64,000 nt of DNA from CAWBFD01 sp963788115. GTDB taxonomy: Bacteria; Actinomycetota; Thermoleophilia; Solirubrobacterales; 70-9. The position numbers were made by a program, and so were the translations under genes. Below are positions 8,754-16,590 of this stretch, piece by piece. How positions within the stretch are numbered: the first letter of the stretch is position 1; every line of letters starts with the position of its first letter. The DNA is taken from positions 62,001-126,000 of the forward strand of contig CAWBFD010000004.1 of NCBI GenBank assembly GCA_963788115.1, given 5' to 3'. The notes under the pieces were generated by a model that saw nothing but the letters and a program-made list of their open reading frames with translations, did no database searches and was not told the DNA's origin.

Positions 8754-9829
8754 CTCGGCCCAAGCTGCGCGCGCGGCAGGGCGGGGCGGCGGTTCCGCTC
8801 GACGAAACCGACAAGCGCCTGGCGAATCTGCTCCAGTCGAGCTTTCCCCTCGAGGCGCAGCCGTTCGTGCTGATCGCGGAGGAGGCGGAGCTGCCGGCCG
8901 ACGAGGTCACGGCCCGGACGCAGCGCCTGCTCGACGAGCGAATCATCCGCGAGATCACCCCGATTTTCGATACCCGCGCGCTCGGGTACTCCTCGATGCT
9001 GGTCGCGGCCCGGGTCGACGCCGAGCACCCCCACCGGGCCGCCGCGATCATCAACTCGCATCCCGGCGTCTCGCACAACTATCTGCGCACCCACGAGTTC
9101 AACCTGTGGTTCACGATCGCGACCCCGCCCGATTCGCGGCTGGGCCTGGAGGGCACCCTCGAGGTGCTCCAGCGGCTGACCGGCGCCGAGTCGATCCGCC
9201 AGCTCCCGACCCTGCGGCTGTTCAAGATCAACATGAACCTCGAGATGGAGAAGGGGACGGACGCGCTGGCGGCCGCCGTCGACGACTCGCCGCCGCGCGA
9301 GCTCGAGCGCCAGCCGTACGACGAGCGGGACATCGCGGTGATCCGGGCGCTCCAGGGGCCGATGGCGGTGGCCGACCGGCCGTATGACGAGGCGGCTGCC
9401 GAGGTCGGCATGGGCACGCAGGACTTCCTCGAGCACCTGCGCGGCATGGTCGACCGCAAGCTCCTGCGGCGCGTCGCGGCGATCCTCTACCACCGCCGAG
9501 CGGGCTTCTCCGCCAACGGCATGGGCGTGTGGAGGGTCCCCGAGGTGGACATCCTCGAGGTCGGGGCGCGGATGGCGGCGGTGCGCGGCATCTCCCACTG
9601 CTACCAGCGCCCGACCTATCGCGACTGGCCCTACTCGGTCTTCACCATGGCCCACGGCCGCTCGAAGCAGGAGTGCGACGCGGTCCTCGACGCGATCGCG
9701 AACGAGCACGACCTCCACGGCTCAAACCGCGCCGTGCTCTACTCGTCCACCGAGTTCAAGAAGGTGCGGCTGCACTACTTCACTGACGAGTACGCACGGT
9801 GGGAAGACGAGCACGCCCCGCAGGCGTGA
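8744..9829 (+). CDS. Fused two-domain siroheme decarboxylase-like protein (AhbA-AhbB/NirDL type), AsnC-Lrp fold
   Basis: This 361-residue protein contains two consecutive Lrp/AsnC-like modules, each with a winged-helix segment and a RAM-like sheet. The first half carries GVSHNYLRTHEFNLWFT and the second GISHCYQRPTYRDWPYSVFT, the conserved His/Tyr motifs of AhbA/NirD and AhbB/NirL respectively. Separate AhbA and AhbB proteins form a heterodimer that decarboxylates siroheme to didecarboxysiroheme; fused NirDL proteins are known. Its place between hemB and hemL, overlapping both, argues for a biosynthetic enzyme. A heme-responsive regulator is the alternative. Confidence 0.82.
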   Translation: MAVARPKLRARQGGAAVPLDETDKRLANLLQSSFPLEAQPFVLIAEEAELPADEVTARTQRLLDERIIREITPIFDTRALGYSSMLVAARVDAEHPHRAAAIINSHPGVSHNYLRTHEFNLWFTIATPPDSRLGLEGTLEVLQRLTGAESIRQLPTLRLFKINMNLEMEKGTDALAAAVDDSPPRELERQPYDERDIAVIRALQGPMAVADRPYDEAAAEVGMGTQDFLEHLRGMVDRKLLRRVAAILYHRRAGFSANGMGVWRVPEVDILEVGARMAAVRGISHCYQRPTYRDWPYSVFTMAHGRSKQECDAVLDAIANEHDLHGSNRAVLYSSTEFKKVRLHYFTDEYARWEDEHAPQA

Positions 9830-11127
9830 CCGATCAGACGGTTTCAGAGCTCGACACGAGGGCCTCCGAGGTGCTCTATGCACGCGCGGTGGGGTTGATG
9901 CCCGGCGGCGTGAACTCACCGGTGCGGGCGATGGGCTCGATCGGTCGAGAGCACCCGATCTTCATCGAGCGGGGCGAGGGGTTCGAGCTCATCGACGTCG
10001 ACGGGCACCGCTATATCGACTGGGTCTGCTCCTGGGGGCCGCTGATCCTCGGCCACGCCCATCCCGACGTCGTCGAGGCGGTGCAGGCGGCGGCGGCCCG
10101 CGGCACGAGCTTCGGCGCGCCGACCGAGGCCGAGGTCGAGCTCGCGGCCGAGGTGACCGACCGGTTCCCGTCGGTGGAGATGGTGCGCATGACCAGCTCG
10201 GGGACCGAGGCGTCGATGAGCGCGATTCGCCTGGCCCGGGCCGCGACCGGGCGCGACCGGGTCCTGAAGTTCGCCGGGGCCTATCACGGCCATGTCGACG
10301 GGCTGCTGGCCGAGGCGGGCTCGGGACTCGCCACTCACGGCATTCCGGCGAGCCCAGGGGTCACGCCGGCGGCCGCCTCGGACACGGTGGTGGTCCCCTG
10401 GAACGACCGCGACGCGGTCACCGCGGCGCTCGCAGCGGACGAGTTCGCCGCGATCATCTGCGAGCCGATCGCGGCCAACATGGGAGTGGTGCCGCCGGCC
10501 CTCGGCCACCTCGCCTTCCTGCGCGAGCAGACCGAGGCCGCCGGGGTGTTGCTGATATTCGACGAGGTGATCACCGGATTCCGCGTCGCCCGCGGCGGCG
10601 CCCAGGAGCTCTACGGGGTCGATCCCGACCTGACCGTGATCGGCAAGGTGCTGGGCGGCGGCCTGCCCGCCGCGGCCTACGGGGGGCGGGCCGATCTGAT
10701 GGAGCAGGTCGCTCCGGCCGGCGACGTCTATCAGGCGGGCACCCTGTCCGGGAACCCCCTGGCCACGGCCGCGGGCCTCGCGACCCTCCAGCTGCTCGAC
10801 GCGGATGCCTACCTGCGCCTGCGGACGCTCACGGCGCGGCTGGCCGCCGGCCTGCGCGACGCGGCCGGCGATCGCCCGGTGCAGGTCGTGGCGGCGCCGG
10901 GCCTGGTGACCCCGTTCTTCAGCGAGGGTCCGGTCGAGGACTTCGCGGCCGCCTCCGCCTGTGATCTCGAGGCCTACGGCATCTTCTGCCGGGCGCTGCT
11001 CGAGCGCGGCGTCTACCCGCCCGCCTCGCAGTTCGAGGCGTGGTTCGTCTCCCTCGTCCACGACGACGCGGCGATCGAGCGCACGATCAGCGCCGCAGCC
11101 GAGGCGTTCGCGGAGGCGCTGGGCTAG
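9826..11127 (+). CDS. hemL: Glutamate-1-semialdehyde 2,1-aminomutase
   Basis: HemL converts glutamate-1-semialdehyde to 5-aminolevulinate, the precursor used by HemB. This 433-residue PLP enzyme contains MPGGVNSPVRA near the N terminus, the GTEASMSAIRLAR phosphate-binding segment, FDEVITGFR with the PLP-contacting Asp, and the Schiff-base Lys in VIGKVLGGGLPAAAYGG. The GTG at 9826 overlaps the upstream TGA by four bases (GTGA), so it was preferred to a start 27 bases earlier. It completes the heme operon and shows that this organism makes 5-aminolevulinate by the C5 (glutamate) route. Confidence 0.97.
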   Translation: MTDQTVSELDTRASEVLYARAVGLMPGGVNSPVRAMGSIGREHPIFIERGEGFELIDVDGHRYIDWVCSWGPLILGHAHPDVVEAVQAAAARGTSFGAPTEAEVELAAEVTDRFPSVEMVRMTSSGTEASMSAIRLARAATGRDRVLKFAGAYHGHVDGLLAEAGSGLATHGIPASPGVTPAAASDTVVVPWNDRDAVTAALAADEFAAIICEPIAANMGVVPPALGHLAFLREQTEAAGVLLIFDEVITGFRVARGGAQELYGVDPDLTVIGKVLGGGLPAAAYGGRADLMEQVAPAGDVYQAGTLSGNPLATAAGLATLQLLDADAYLRLRTLTARLAAGLRDAAGDRPVQVVAAPGLVTPFFSEGPVEDFAAASACDLEAYGIFCRALLERGVYPPASQFEAWFVSLVHDDAAIERTISAAAEAFAEALG

Positions 11128-11145
11128 GCGGAATAACCGATCGCC

Positions 11146-11712
11146 CTAGGGGGCCCGCGACTCCCGCCACTCGCGGTCGAGGATCGCGTAGTCGAGCTCG
11201 CTCTGCCACTCGCCCTTGACGAACTCGTTCTCGATCAGATGCGCTTCGAGGCGCATGCCCAATCGCTCCATCAGGCGAGCCGACGGAGCGTTTCTTGCCT
11301 CGCAGCTGCCGAAGATCCGATGCAGCCCGAGGTCCTCGAATCCCAGGGCGAGCATCTTCTCGGCGGCCTCGGTTGCGAAGCCGTGGCCACCGTGGTCGGG
11401 ATGAATGATGAACCCGAGCTCGCCCTGGCGATGCCCTTCGCTTCGCCAGCCCAGGCTGACCTCGCCGAGCAGGGCGCCACCGTCGCGATGCACGACGGCG
11501 AGGCTGAGGGCGTCACCCTCGGCCTCGATCGCCGACATCCCGGACTTCTCCTCGAGCACGCGGCGGACCTCCTCGGGCCCCCGGGGTTCCCAGTAGAGGT
11601 ACCGGACGACGTCGGGGCGCGAGTGGATGGCCAGCATTCCCTCGAAGTCGTCCTCCGAGAACGGCCGGATCAAGAGGCGCTCGGTCTCGATCGGATAGGA
11701 CGGGCGCAGCAC
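11146..11712 (-). CDS. GNAT family N-acetyltransferase (RimJ/RimL-like)
   Basis: This 188-residue acetyltransferase resembles RimJ/RimL. It begins with IETERLLIRPFSEDDFEGML. The acetyl-CoA-binding motif A is readable as ELGFIIHPDHGGHGFATEA, with LGLHRIFGSCEARNAPSARL and MERLGMRLEAH near the end. It probably acetylates a protein N terminus or a small amine. The GTG start at 11712 directly precedes LRPSYPIETERL. It converges on hemL (18 bases between stops) and is divergent from the respiratory operon, with a long palindrome between the two starts. Confidence 0.9.
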   Translation of the reverse strand: MLRPSYPIETERLLIRPFSEDDFEGMLAIHSRPDVVRYLYWEPRGPEEVRRVLEEKSGMSAIEAEGDALSLAVVHRDGGALLGEVSLGWRSEGHRQGELGFIIHPDHGGHGFATEAAEKMLALGFEDLGLHRIFGSCEARNAPSARLMERLGMRLEAHLIENEFVKGEWQSELDYAILDREWRESRAP

Positions 11713-11739
11713 GGCGGCACAGGCTAGACGTCCTCACGG

Positions 11740-11788
11740 AGCGATGGCCGAGTTACTCACCCTATGTGAGGGTAAGTCGGCCATCGCT
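11740..11788. promoter_or_regulatory. Compound palindrome in a divergent intergenic region
   Basis: A perfect 12-base outer stem, AGCGATGGCCGA (11740-11751) with TCGGCCATCGCT (11777-11788), encloses a second inverted pair. That inner pair is TTAC+TCAC (11753-11760) with GTGA...GTAA (11766-11775), containing a two-base bulge. It lies 28 bases from the acetyltransferase start and 32 bases before the start at 11820. The position fits a repressor operator for one or both divergent transcripts; a mobile-element scar is the alternative. No flanking target duplication is seen. Confidence 0.55.
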
Positions 11789-11819
11789 GCAAATACGTCG
11801 CGGGTAATCTCGCCCGCGG

Positions 11820-12449
11820 ATGACGGTGAGCCCGGCCACAACTCCGGAGAACGCCCTGGGCGACCTCGCGATGCGCCTCCGCGCAGAGGACACGGTCATC
11901 TCCCCTCACGTGCGCGAGCCGGACGAGGAGCCCGCGCTCGGCTTGCTCGCCGCGGTCGGGCCACGCGCCGCGCAGTCCCCGGCCGAGTACGCCTTCGTGA
12001 TCGAGGCGATGTACGAGGGCTATCTGCTCCACTACGGCCAGCCACGGGTCCTCGACGCCGTCGACGGCGATCTCTCGCTGCTCGCCGGCGACTATCTGTA
12101 CGCCCTCGGCCTCGAGCGGCTGGCCGCGCTCGGCGACACGGACGCCGTGCGCGAGCTCGCCGACTTGATCTCGCTGCAGGCGCAGGTCCACCCGGGCGCG
12201 CGGGACGGCGCCGGGGAGGCGATCGAAGGCGCCGGCTCATCCGGTTCCGAGCTCGCGGCGGCCCTCTGGCTGGCGTCGACGGTCGCCGTCGCGGTGGGAG
12301 GGGGCGAGGCCCACGACGCGGCCAAGGACGCGCTCCGCCGGCGGCATCCCGACGCCGCCCGGCGGCTGCGTCAAGTGGCATCCGATACCGCCGCCGACGC
12401 GGCGATCGAGGGCGCCTTCCGGCGCTGCGCTGCGGCCATGGATACCTAG
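11820..12449 (+). CDS. Hypothetical helical protein, possibly polyprenyl-synthase-related
   Basis: This 209-residue, mostly helical protein has no signal and no confirmed function. The stretch DGDLSLLAGDYLYALGLERL recalls the helices of all-alpha polyprenyl synthases and heptaprenyl synthase component I, but no DDxxD motif is present, so catalysis is unlikely. It starts 32 bases after the palindrome and precedes the Rieske gene by 36 bases, so it is probably the first gene of the respiratory operon. An accessory subunit for the polyprenyl synthase encoded at the operon end is a testable guess. Confidence 0.6.
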   Translation: MTVSPATTPENALGDLAMRLRAEDTVISPHVREPDEEPALGLLAAVGPRAAQSPAEYAFVIEAMYEGYLLHYGQPRVLDAVDGDLSLLAGDYLYALGLERLAALGDTDAVRELADLISLQAQVHPGARDGAGEAIEGAGSSGSELAAALWLASTVAVAVGGGEAHDAAKDALRRRHPDAARRLRQVASDTAADAAIEGAFRRCAAAMDT

Positions 12450-12485
12450 CGGCTCCAATAAACTTCTCTTCGGAGACTCCTGAGC

Positions 12486-13163
12486 GTGGCCGAGGCGGAT
12501 CAGAAGACCGGAGGCGGAAGCGGTTCCGAGAGAGCCGGGTCGCTACCGCAACAGGATCCGCCCGGCTACTTCGAGGGCGAGTCGATGACTCGGCGGACCG
12601 CGCTCAACATCGGCGTGCAGGCCGTCGGCGGCATCGCCGGCCTCGCAATCGTGCTGCCCGCCGTCGGGTTCTCGCTCGCGCCGATCTTCGAGAGTCCCGA
12701 GGAGACCTGGGAGAGTGTGGGCCCGCTCGACCAGTTCAAGCCGGACTCCTACAAGCAGGCGGTGATCACCCAGGTCGACGGAGTGGGCGAGATCGGCAAG
12801 ACCACCGTCTACATCCGCAAGGGGAACCCCGCCTTCGACGAGGACCCGGATGAGTACATCGCGATCTCCAACCGGTGCGCGCACCTCGGCTGTCCCGTCC
12901 GGTTCGTCTCCGCCTCGAACAGCTTCATCTGTCCCTGCCACGGAGGGGTCTACGACTTCGAGGGCCAGGTGATCGGCGGGCCACCGGTGCGGCCGCTCGA
13001 CCGGTTCCAGACTCGTGTCTCGGGCGACCAGCTCGACATCGGCCCTCGCTACAGCGTCACCTCACAGCTCGAGCCGGTACGTGCCCGCGACCCGGGTGAG
13101 TTCACCGGCGGCATCTGGGAGTACCTCTACCCGCCGCGTCCGACCACGGCCCCGCCGCCGTGA
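12486..13163 (+). CDS. qcrA: Rieske iron-sulfur subunit of cytochrome bc complex
   Basis: This 225-residue subunit carries the [2Fe-2S] cluster that accepts electrons from menaquinol. Cluster ligands are Cys131 and His133 (CAHLGC) and Cys149 and His152 (CPCH), with the disulfide cysteines 136 and 151. A twin-arginine motif (MTRRTAL, residues 34-40) precedes one membrane segment (41-65), so export is expected through the Tat system encoded at 19.3-20.4 kb. The GTG start yields a charged 33-residue N-terminal extension typical of actinobacterial Rieske proteins. It is followed within 20 bases by cytochrome b. Confidence 0.95.
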   Translation: MAEADQKTGGGSGSERAGSLPQQDPPGYFEGESMTRRTALNIGVQAVGGIAGLAIVLPAVGFSLAPIFESPEETWESVGPLDQFKPDSYKQAVITQVDGVGEIGKTTVYIRKGNPAFDEDPDEYIAISNRCAHLGCPVRFVSASNSFICPCHGGVYDFEGQVIGGPPVRPLDRFQTRVSGDQLDIGPRYSVTSQLEPVRARDPGEFTGGIWEYLYPPRPTTAPPP

Positions 13164-13180
13164 GCGAGGTGGGCTGAGCG

Positions 13181-14008
13181 ATGCAGCTGATCCCCGGAGC
13201 CCTCAGGAAGCCGCAGAAGCCGGGTCAGGGCGACGGCCTGGGCCCGGCGGACCGCGCCAAGGAGGCGCCCGCCGATCTCCTCGGGTGGGTCGACGAGCGA
13301 ACCGGGAGCACCGGCTTCATCAACTACCTGCTGTGGCGCAAGGTCCCGAAGGGCACGAACTGGTTCTACACGCTCGGCTCGGCGACCCTGATCGCGTTCG
13401 TGGTCCAGGCCGTGACCGGCGTCTTCCTGGCGATGTACTACACGCCGTCGGCCACCGAGGCCTACGCCTCGATCACCCACCTCACGAACGACGTCTGGCT
13501 AGGCGAGTTCGTCCGCGGAATGCACAAGTGGGGCGCCTCGGTGATGATCATCCTGATCTTCCTCCACATGGGCAGGGTGTTCTTCTTCGGCGCCTACAAG
13601 TACCCGCGCGAGCTCAACTGGGTGATCGGCGTAACGCTCCTGATCCTCGTCATGATCATGGGGCTGACCGGCTACCTGCTGCCGTTCGACCAGCGCTCCT
13701 ATTGGGCCACGATCGTCGCCATGAACATCACTGCCACGGGGCCGGTGGTCGGCCCGTATCTGGCCGACTTCCTGCGGGCGGGCGCCGAGTTCGAGTCGTC
13801 GACGCTGGCGCGGTTCTATGCGATCCACATGTTGTTCGTGCCCGGCGCGATCATCGCCCTGATTGGCGCGCACCTGTACCTGGTGGTGAAGCTGGGGACG
13901 ACGGCGCCGCCGTGGCTGCGGACCGAGCCGTCGCCGAAGTCGGTGCGCGAGCGGGCGGTTGCGGCTGCGGGGGCGACCAACGGCGTGGGCACGGAGCGCA
14001 GGGGGTAG
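13181..14008 (+). CDS. qcrB: Cytochrome b N-terminal half (b6-like) of menaquinol:cytochrome c reductase
   Basis: This 275-residue subunit has four transmembrane helices that bind two b hemes. Candidate ligands are His115/His129 and His216/His231. The 15-residue step in the second pair is the cytochrome b6 pattern rather than the 14-residue mitochondrial type. The protein ends after helix D, and the C-terminal half is encoded by the next gene, as in b6f and Firmicute bc complexes. A long soluble N terminus (1-50) precedes helix A. The next gene begins three bases after the stop. Confidence 0.95.
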   Translation: MQLIPGALRKPQKPGQGDGLGPADRAKEAPADLLGWVDERTGSTGFINYLLWRKVPKGTNWFYTLGSATLIAFVVQAVTGVFLAMYYTPSATEAYASITHLTNDVWLGEFVRGMHKWGASVMIILIFLHMGRVFFFGAYKYPRELNWVIGVTLLILVMIMGLTGYLLPFDQRSYWATIVAMNITATGPVVGPYLADFLRAGAEFESSTLARFYAIHMLFVPGAIIALIGAHLYLVVKLGTTAPPWLRTEPSPKSVRERAVAAAGATNGVGTERRG

Positions 14009-14011
14009 GCC

Positions 14012-14716
14012 ATGAATCCCGCCGAGAAGGAGGCCTACCTCCGCGAGTACGAGCTGCTGAAGAAGAAGGGGAAGCCGTTCTTCCCGTACGCGGTGATGAA
14101 GGACTCGGTGATGGCCCTCATCACGGTCGTGGTGATCGTGGTCATGGCGCTCCTTCTCGGGGCGGAGCAGGGACCGAAGCCCGACCCGACGACCACCACC
14201 TACGTCCCGCGGCCTGAGTGGTACTTCTTCTGGCCGTTCGAGATCCTGCGCGTGATCAAGCCGCCGGAGCTGGTGCCGATCGCCACCGTGGGCATCCCCA
14301 CGCTCGCGGCAGTCCTGCTGCTCCTGCTGCCGTTCTACGACCGCAACCCCGAGCGGCGGCCGGAGCGGCGGCCGGTCGCCACCATCGCCGGGATCCTCAC
14401 GATCGTCTCGCTGGCGTTCCTGACCTACCTCGGCGCGTCGGCCGGCTCCCCGACGGAGATCAACGAGGACATCGTCCCCGCCGGGCAGGAGGCCGGCGCG
14501 CAGGTCGCGGCCCAGTCCGGTTGCCTCGCCTGCCACAAGTTCGGCGACAACGGGAACGACGGCCCGGGACCGGAGCTGACCGAGATCGGGGCGAAGCTGC
14601 CGCGGGCGGCGATCTCGCGCAGCCTGGTCAATCCGGCGGGCATCATGCCCTCGTTCGAGGGCCTGTCCGAGGGCAAGTTCAACGACCTGGTCGACTTCCT
14701 CGCATCGCTGCAATAG
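14012..14716 (+). CDS. qcrC: Cytochrome b C-terminal subunit (subunit IV-like) fused to cytochrome c
   Basis: This 234-residue protein joins two functions. Residues 30-140 form three membrane helices of the cytochrome b C-terminal domain, including RPEWYFFWPFEILR (67-80), the PEWY quinol-site motif. Residues 155-234 form a class I cytochrome c with CLACH (171-175) and a likely axial Met in GIMPSF (212). Such fusions occur in Firmicutes QcrC; many Actinobacteria instead use a diheme QcrC. The fused heme c gives the complex a tethered acceptor next to the Rieske protein. Its stop overlaps the menG start (TAGTG). Confidence 0.94.
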   Translation: MNPAEKEAYLREYELLKKKGKPFFPYAVMKDSVMALITVVVIVVMALLLGAEQGPKPDPTTTTYVPRPEWYFFWPFEILRVIKPPELVPIATVGIPTLAAVLLLLLPFYDRNPERRPERRPVATIAGILTIVSLAFLTYLGASAGSPTEINEDIVPAGQEAGAQVAAQSGCLACHKFGDNGNDGPGPELTEIGAKLPRAAISRSLVNPAGIMPSFEGLSEGKFNDLVDFLASLQ

Positions 14717-15486
14717 TGGATCCGGCTCGCCCGTCGCGCTCCTCGGCCGAGTTCTCGTCCCAGATCCGGTCGATGTTCGATCGGATCGCTGGTGTCTACG
14801 ACGTGATGAACCGCCTGATGAGCGCCGGCCTCGACAGCCGCTGGCGGGAGCGCACGGCCGAGCGCGCCGTGGTCGGCGCCGGGGACTCCGCGCTAGACGT
14901 GTGCTGCGGCACCGGCGAGCTTGCGTTCGAGCTGGCCAGGCGGATCGGCCCCAGCGGGCGGGTCGTCGGCTGCGACTTCTCGGAGCGGATGCTCGAGCTG
15001 GCCCGGGAGAAGGAGGATCGGCTCCGGCTGGGACACGCCCGCGACCTCGCCGGCAACGGCGCCGGGGCCGGGCTGGCGCCGGTGGAGTTCGAGTGGGCCG
15101 ACGCGCTCGAGCTGCCCTACAGCGACGCGTCGTTCGATGCCGTCACCGTTGGCTTCGGCGTCCGCAACCTGGCCGACGTCGAAGGCGGCGTGCGCGAGAT
15201 GGCCCGGGTGCTCCGGCCCGGCGGCCGGTTGGCGGTCCTCGAGATCACCCAGCCGCAGCGCCCGCCGCTGAGCACGTTCTTCTCGCTCTGGTTCGACCGG
15301 GCCGTGCCCCTGCTCGGCACGTTCGCCGGCGATCGCGACGCGTACAGCTACCTCCCCGACTCGGTTCGGACCTTCCCGGGGCCGGGTGAGCTGGCCGCGA
15401 TCATGGATCGTGCCGGGCTCGAGCGGATCCGTTATCTGATCCTCGCCGGGGGGATCATCGCGATCCACTCCGGAGTGCGGTCGTGA
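14716..15486 (+). CDS. menG: Demethylmenaquinone methyltransferase (UbiE/MenG)
   Basis: This is a 256-residue SAM-dependent methyltransferase for the last step of menaquinone synthesis. The N-terminal MFDRIAGVYDVMNRLMSAGLD is the UbiE/MenG signature, and LDVCCGTGELAFELA is SAM motif I. VGFGVRNLADVEGGVREMARVLRPGG and SYLPDSVRTFPGPGEL are also family hallmarks. The GTG start shares one base with the upstream stop codon, and the gene overlaps the polyprenyl synthase by four bases (GTGA). Placement inside the cytochrome bc operon links quinone supply to the complex that uses it. Confidence 0.96.
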   Translation: MDPARPSRSSAEFSSQIRSMFDRIAGVYDVMNRLMSAGLDSRWRERTAERAVVGAGDSALDVCCGTGELAFELARRIGPSGRVVGCDFSERMLELAREKEDRLRLGHARDLAGNGAGAGLAPVEFEWADALELPYSDASFDAVTVGFGVRNLADVEGGVREMARVLRPGGRLAVLEITQPQRPPLSTFFSLWFDRAVPLLGTFAGDRDAYSYLPDSVRTFPGPGELAAIMDRAGLERIRYLILAGGIIAIHSGVRS

Positions 15487-16496
15487 GCCCGCACGGCTCC
15501 GCCGTCTCGCCGCCGGTGACGATGGTGATGGAGGCCGCCGAGATGTGGCTGCCTCAGCTGATGGGTGGGGTCGAGGAGCGGCTCGCCGGGGCGGTGGCGG
15601 CTCACGGCGAGGCGCTCGGCGGGGACGCCGGGGCGACGCTCGAGGCGGGCGGCAAGCGGCTGCGTCCGATGCTGGTCCTGCTGTGCGCCGGCCCGGACGC
15701 CGGTGCGGCCGCGACCCGCGCGGCGAGCGCGGTGGAGCTGGTCCACATGGCCACCCTGGTCCACGACGACGTGCTGGATGAGGCGCCGATTCGGCGCGGG
15801 CGCCCGACGGTGCTCGCCAGCTCGGGCCGCGAGCGGGCGACCGCGGTCGGCGACCTGTTGCTGTCTCGGGCGTTCGCCGAGCTCACCGACAGCGATCACG
15901 GCGGCAGCGTGAGCGCCGACGCCGGGGGTCAGGAGAGACGGGTCGCTCTGCTTGCGACCGCCTCGGTCGCCCTGGCGCGTGGGGAGCTCGCCCAGCGGCG
16001 GGACGCCTTCGATCTCTCGATCCCTCCGGCGCGCTACCTGGAGCGCTGTCGGCTGAAGACCGCGCGGCTGTTCGAATGCGCGTGCGTGATCGGGCGAGAC
16101 GACCCGGCGGCCGACGACGAGCTGAAGGCGTTCGGGCGAGAGATCGGTCTCTCGTTTCAGCTGCTCGACGACGTCCTCGACGTCTCCGGGCCGGTCGAGC
16201 GCACCGGCAAGGCGCGCGGGACCGACCTGCTGGACGGCACCGTCACCCTGCCGCTGATCGTTGCCCGCGAGCGTGATCTCGGGCTGGCGCAGCTTGACCT
16301 GCGCTCACTCGACGAGGACTCGGCGGCGGCCGTCTGCGACCGGATCGCGGCCACCTCGGCGCTCGAGCAGGTCCGTGAGGGCGCGCGCCGGAGGGTCGAG
16401 CTGGCGAAGCACATCCTCACGAAGGCGCCGATCGATGCGGAGCAACGCGAGCTGCTCGGCTTGGTAGCCGACGGGGTCGTCGAACGGTATTCGTAG
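15483..16496 (+). CDS. Polyprenyl (heptaprenyl-type) diphosphate synthase
   Basis: This 337-residue all-helical trans-prenyltransferase makes the isoprenoid tail of menaquinone. Both Mg-binding aspartate motifs are present: DDVLD at 95-99, followed by EAPIRRGRPT, and DDVLD at 229-233. The bulky region before the first motif suggests a long-chain product, but the length cannot be read exactly. It is translationally coupled to menG and is the last gene before the stacked hairpins at 16505-16590. Confidence 0.95.
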   Translation: MSPHGSAVSPPVTMVMEAAEMWLPQLMGGVEERLAGAVAAHGEALGGDAGATLEAGGKRLRPMLVLLCAGPDAGAAATRAASAVELVHMATLVHDDVLDEAPIRRGRPTVLASSGRERATAVGDLLLSRAFAELTDSDHGGSVSADAGGQERRVALLATASVALARGELAQRRDAFDLSIPPARYLERCRLKTARLFECACVIGRDDPAADDELKAFGREIGLSFQLLDDVLDVSGPVERTGKARGTDLLDGTVTLPLIVARERDLGLAQLDLRSLDEDSAAAVCDRIAATSALEQVREGARRRVELAKHILTKAPIDAEQRELLGLVADGVVERYS

Positions 16497-16504
16497 CCGC
16501 GAGC

Positions 16505-16590
16505 GGGGGCGCAGCCCCCAGCGCTCAGAAGTACAACTTGCGGCGCCTTCGGCGCCTGACACGCCTCTGCCGGCACACTCTGTGTGCCGG
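16505..16590. terminator. Three stacked hairpins between convergent genes (bidirectional terminator)
   Basis: Three perfect hairpins follow each other: GGGGGC/GCCCCC (16505-16519, loop GCA), GGCGCC/GGCGCC (16542-16556, loop TTC), and CCGGCACAC/GTGTGCCGG (16570-16590, loop TCT). They fill the gap between the polyprenyl synthase stop and the stop of the minus-strand gene that begins at 16591. No T-run follows, so folding strength rather than a U-tract would have to end transcription in both directions. Confidence 0.65.
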
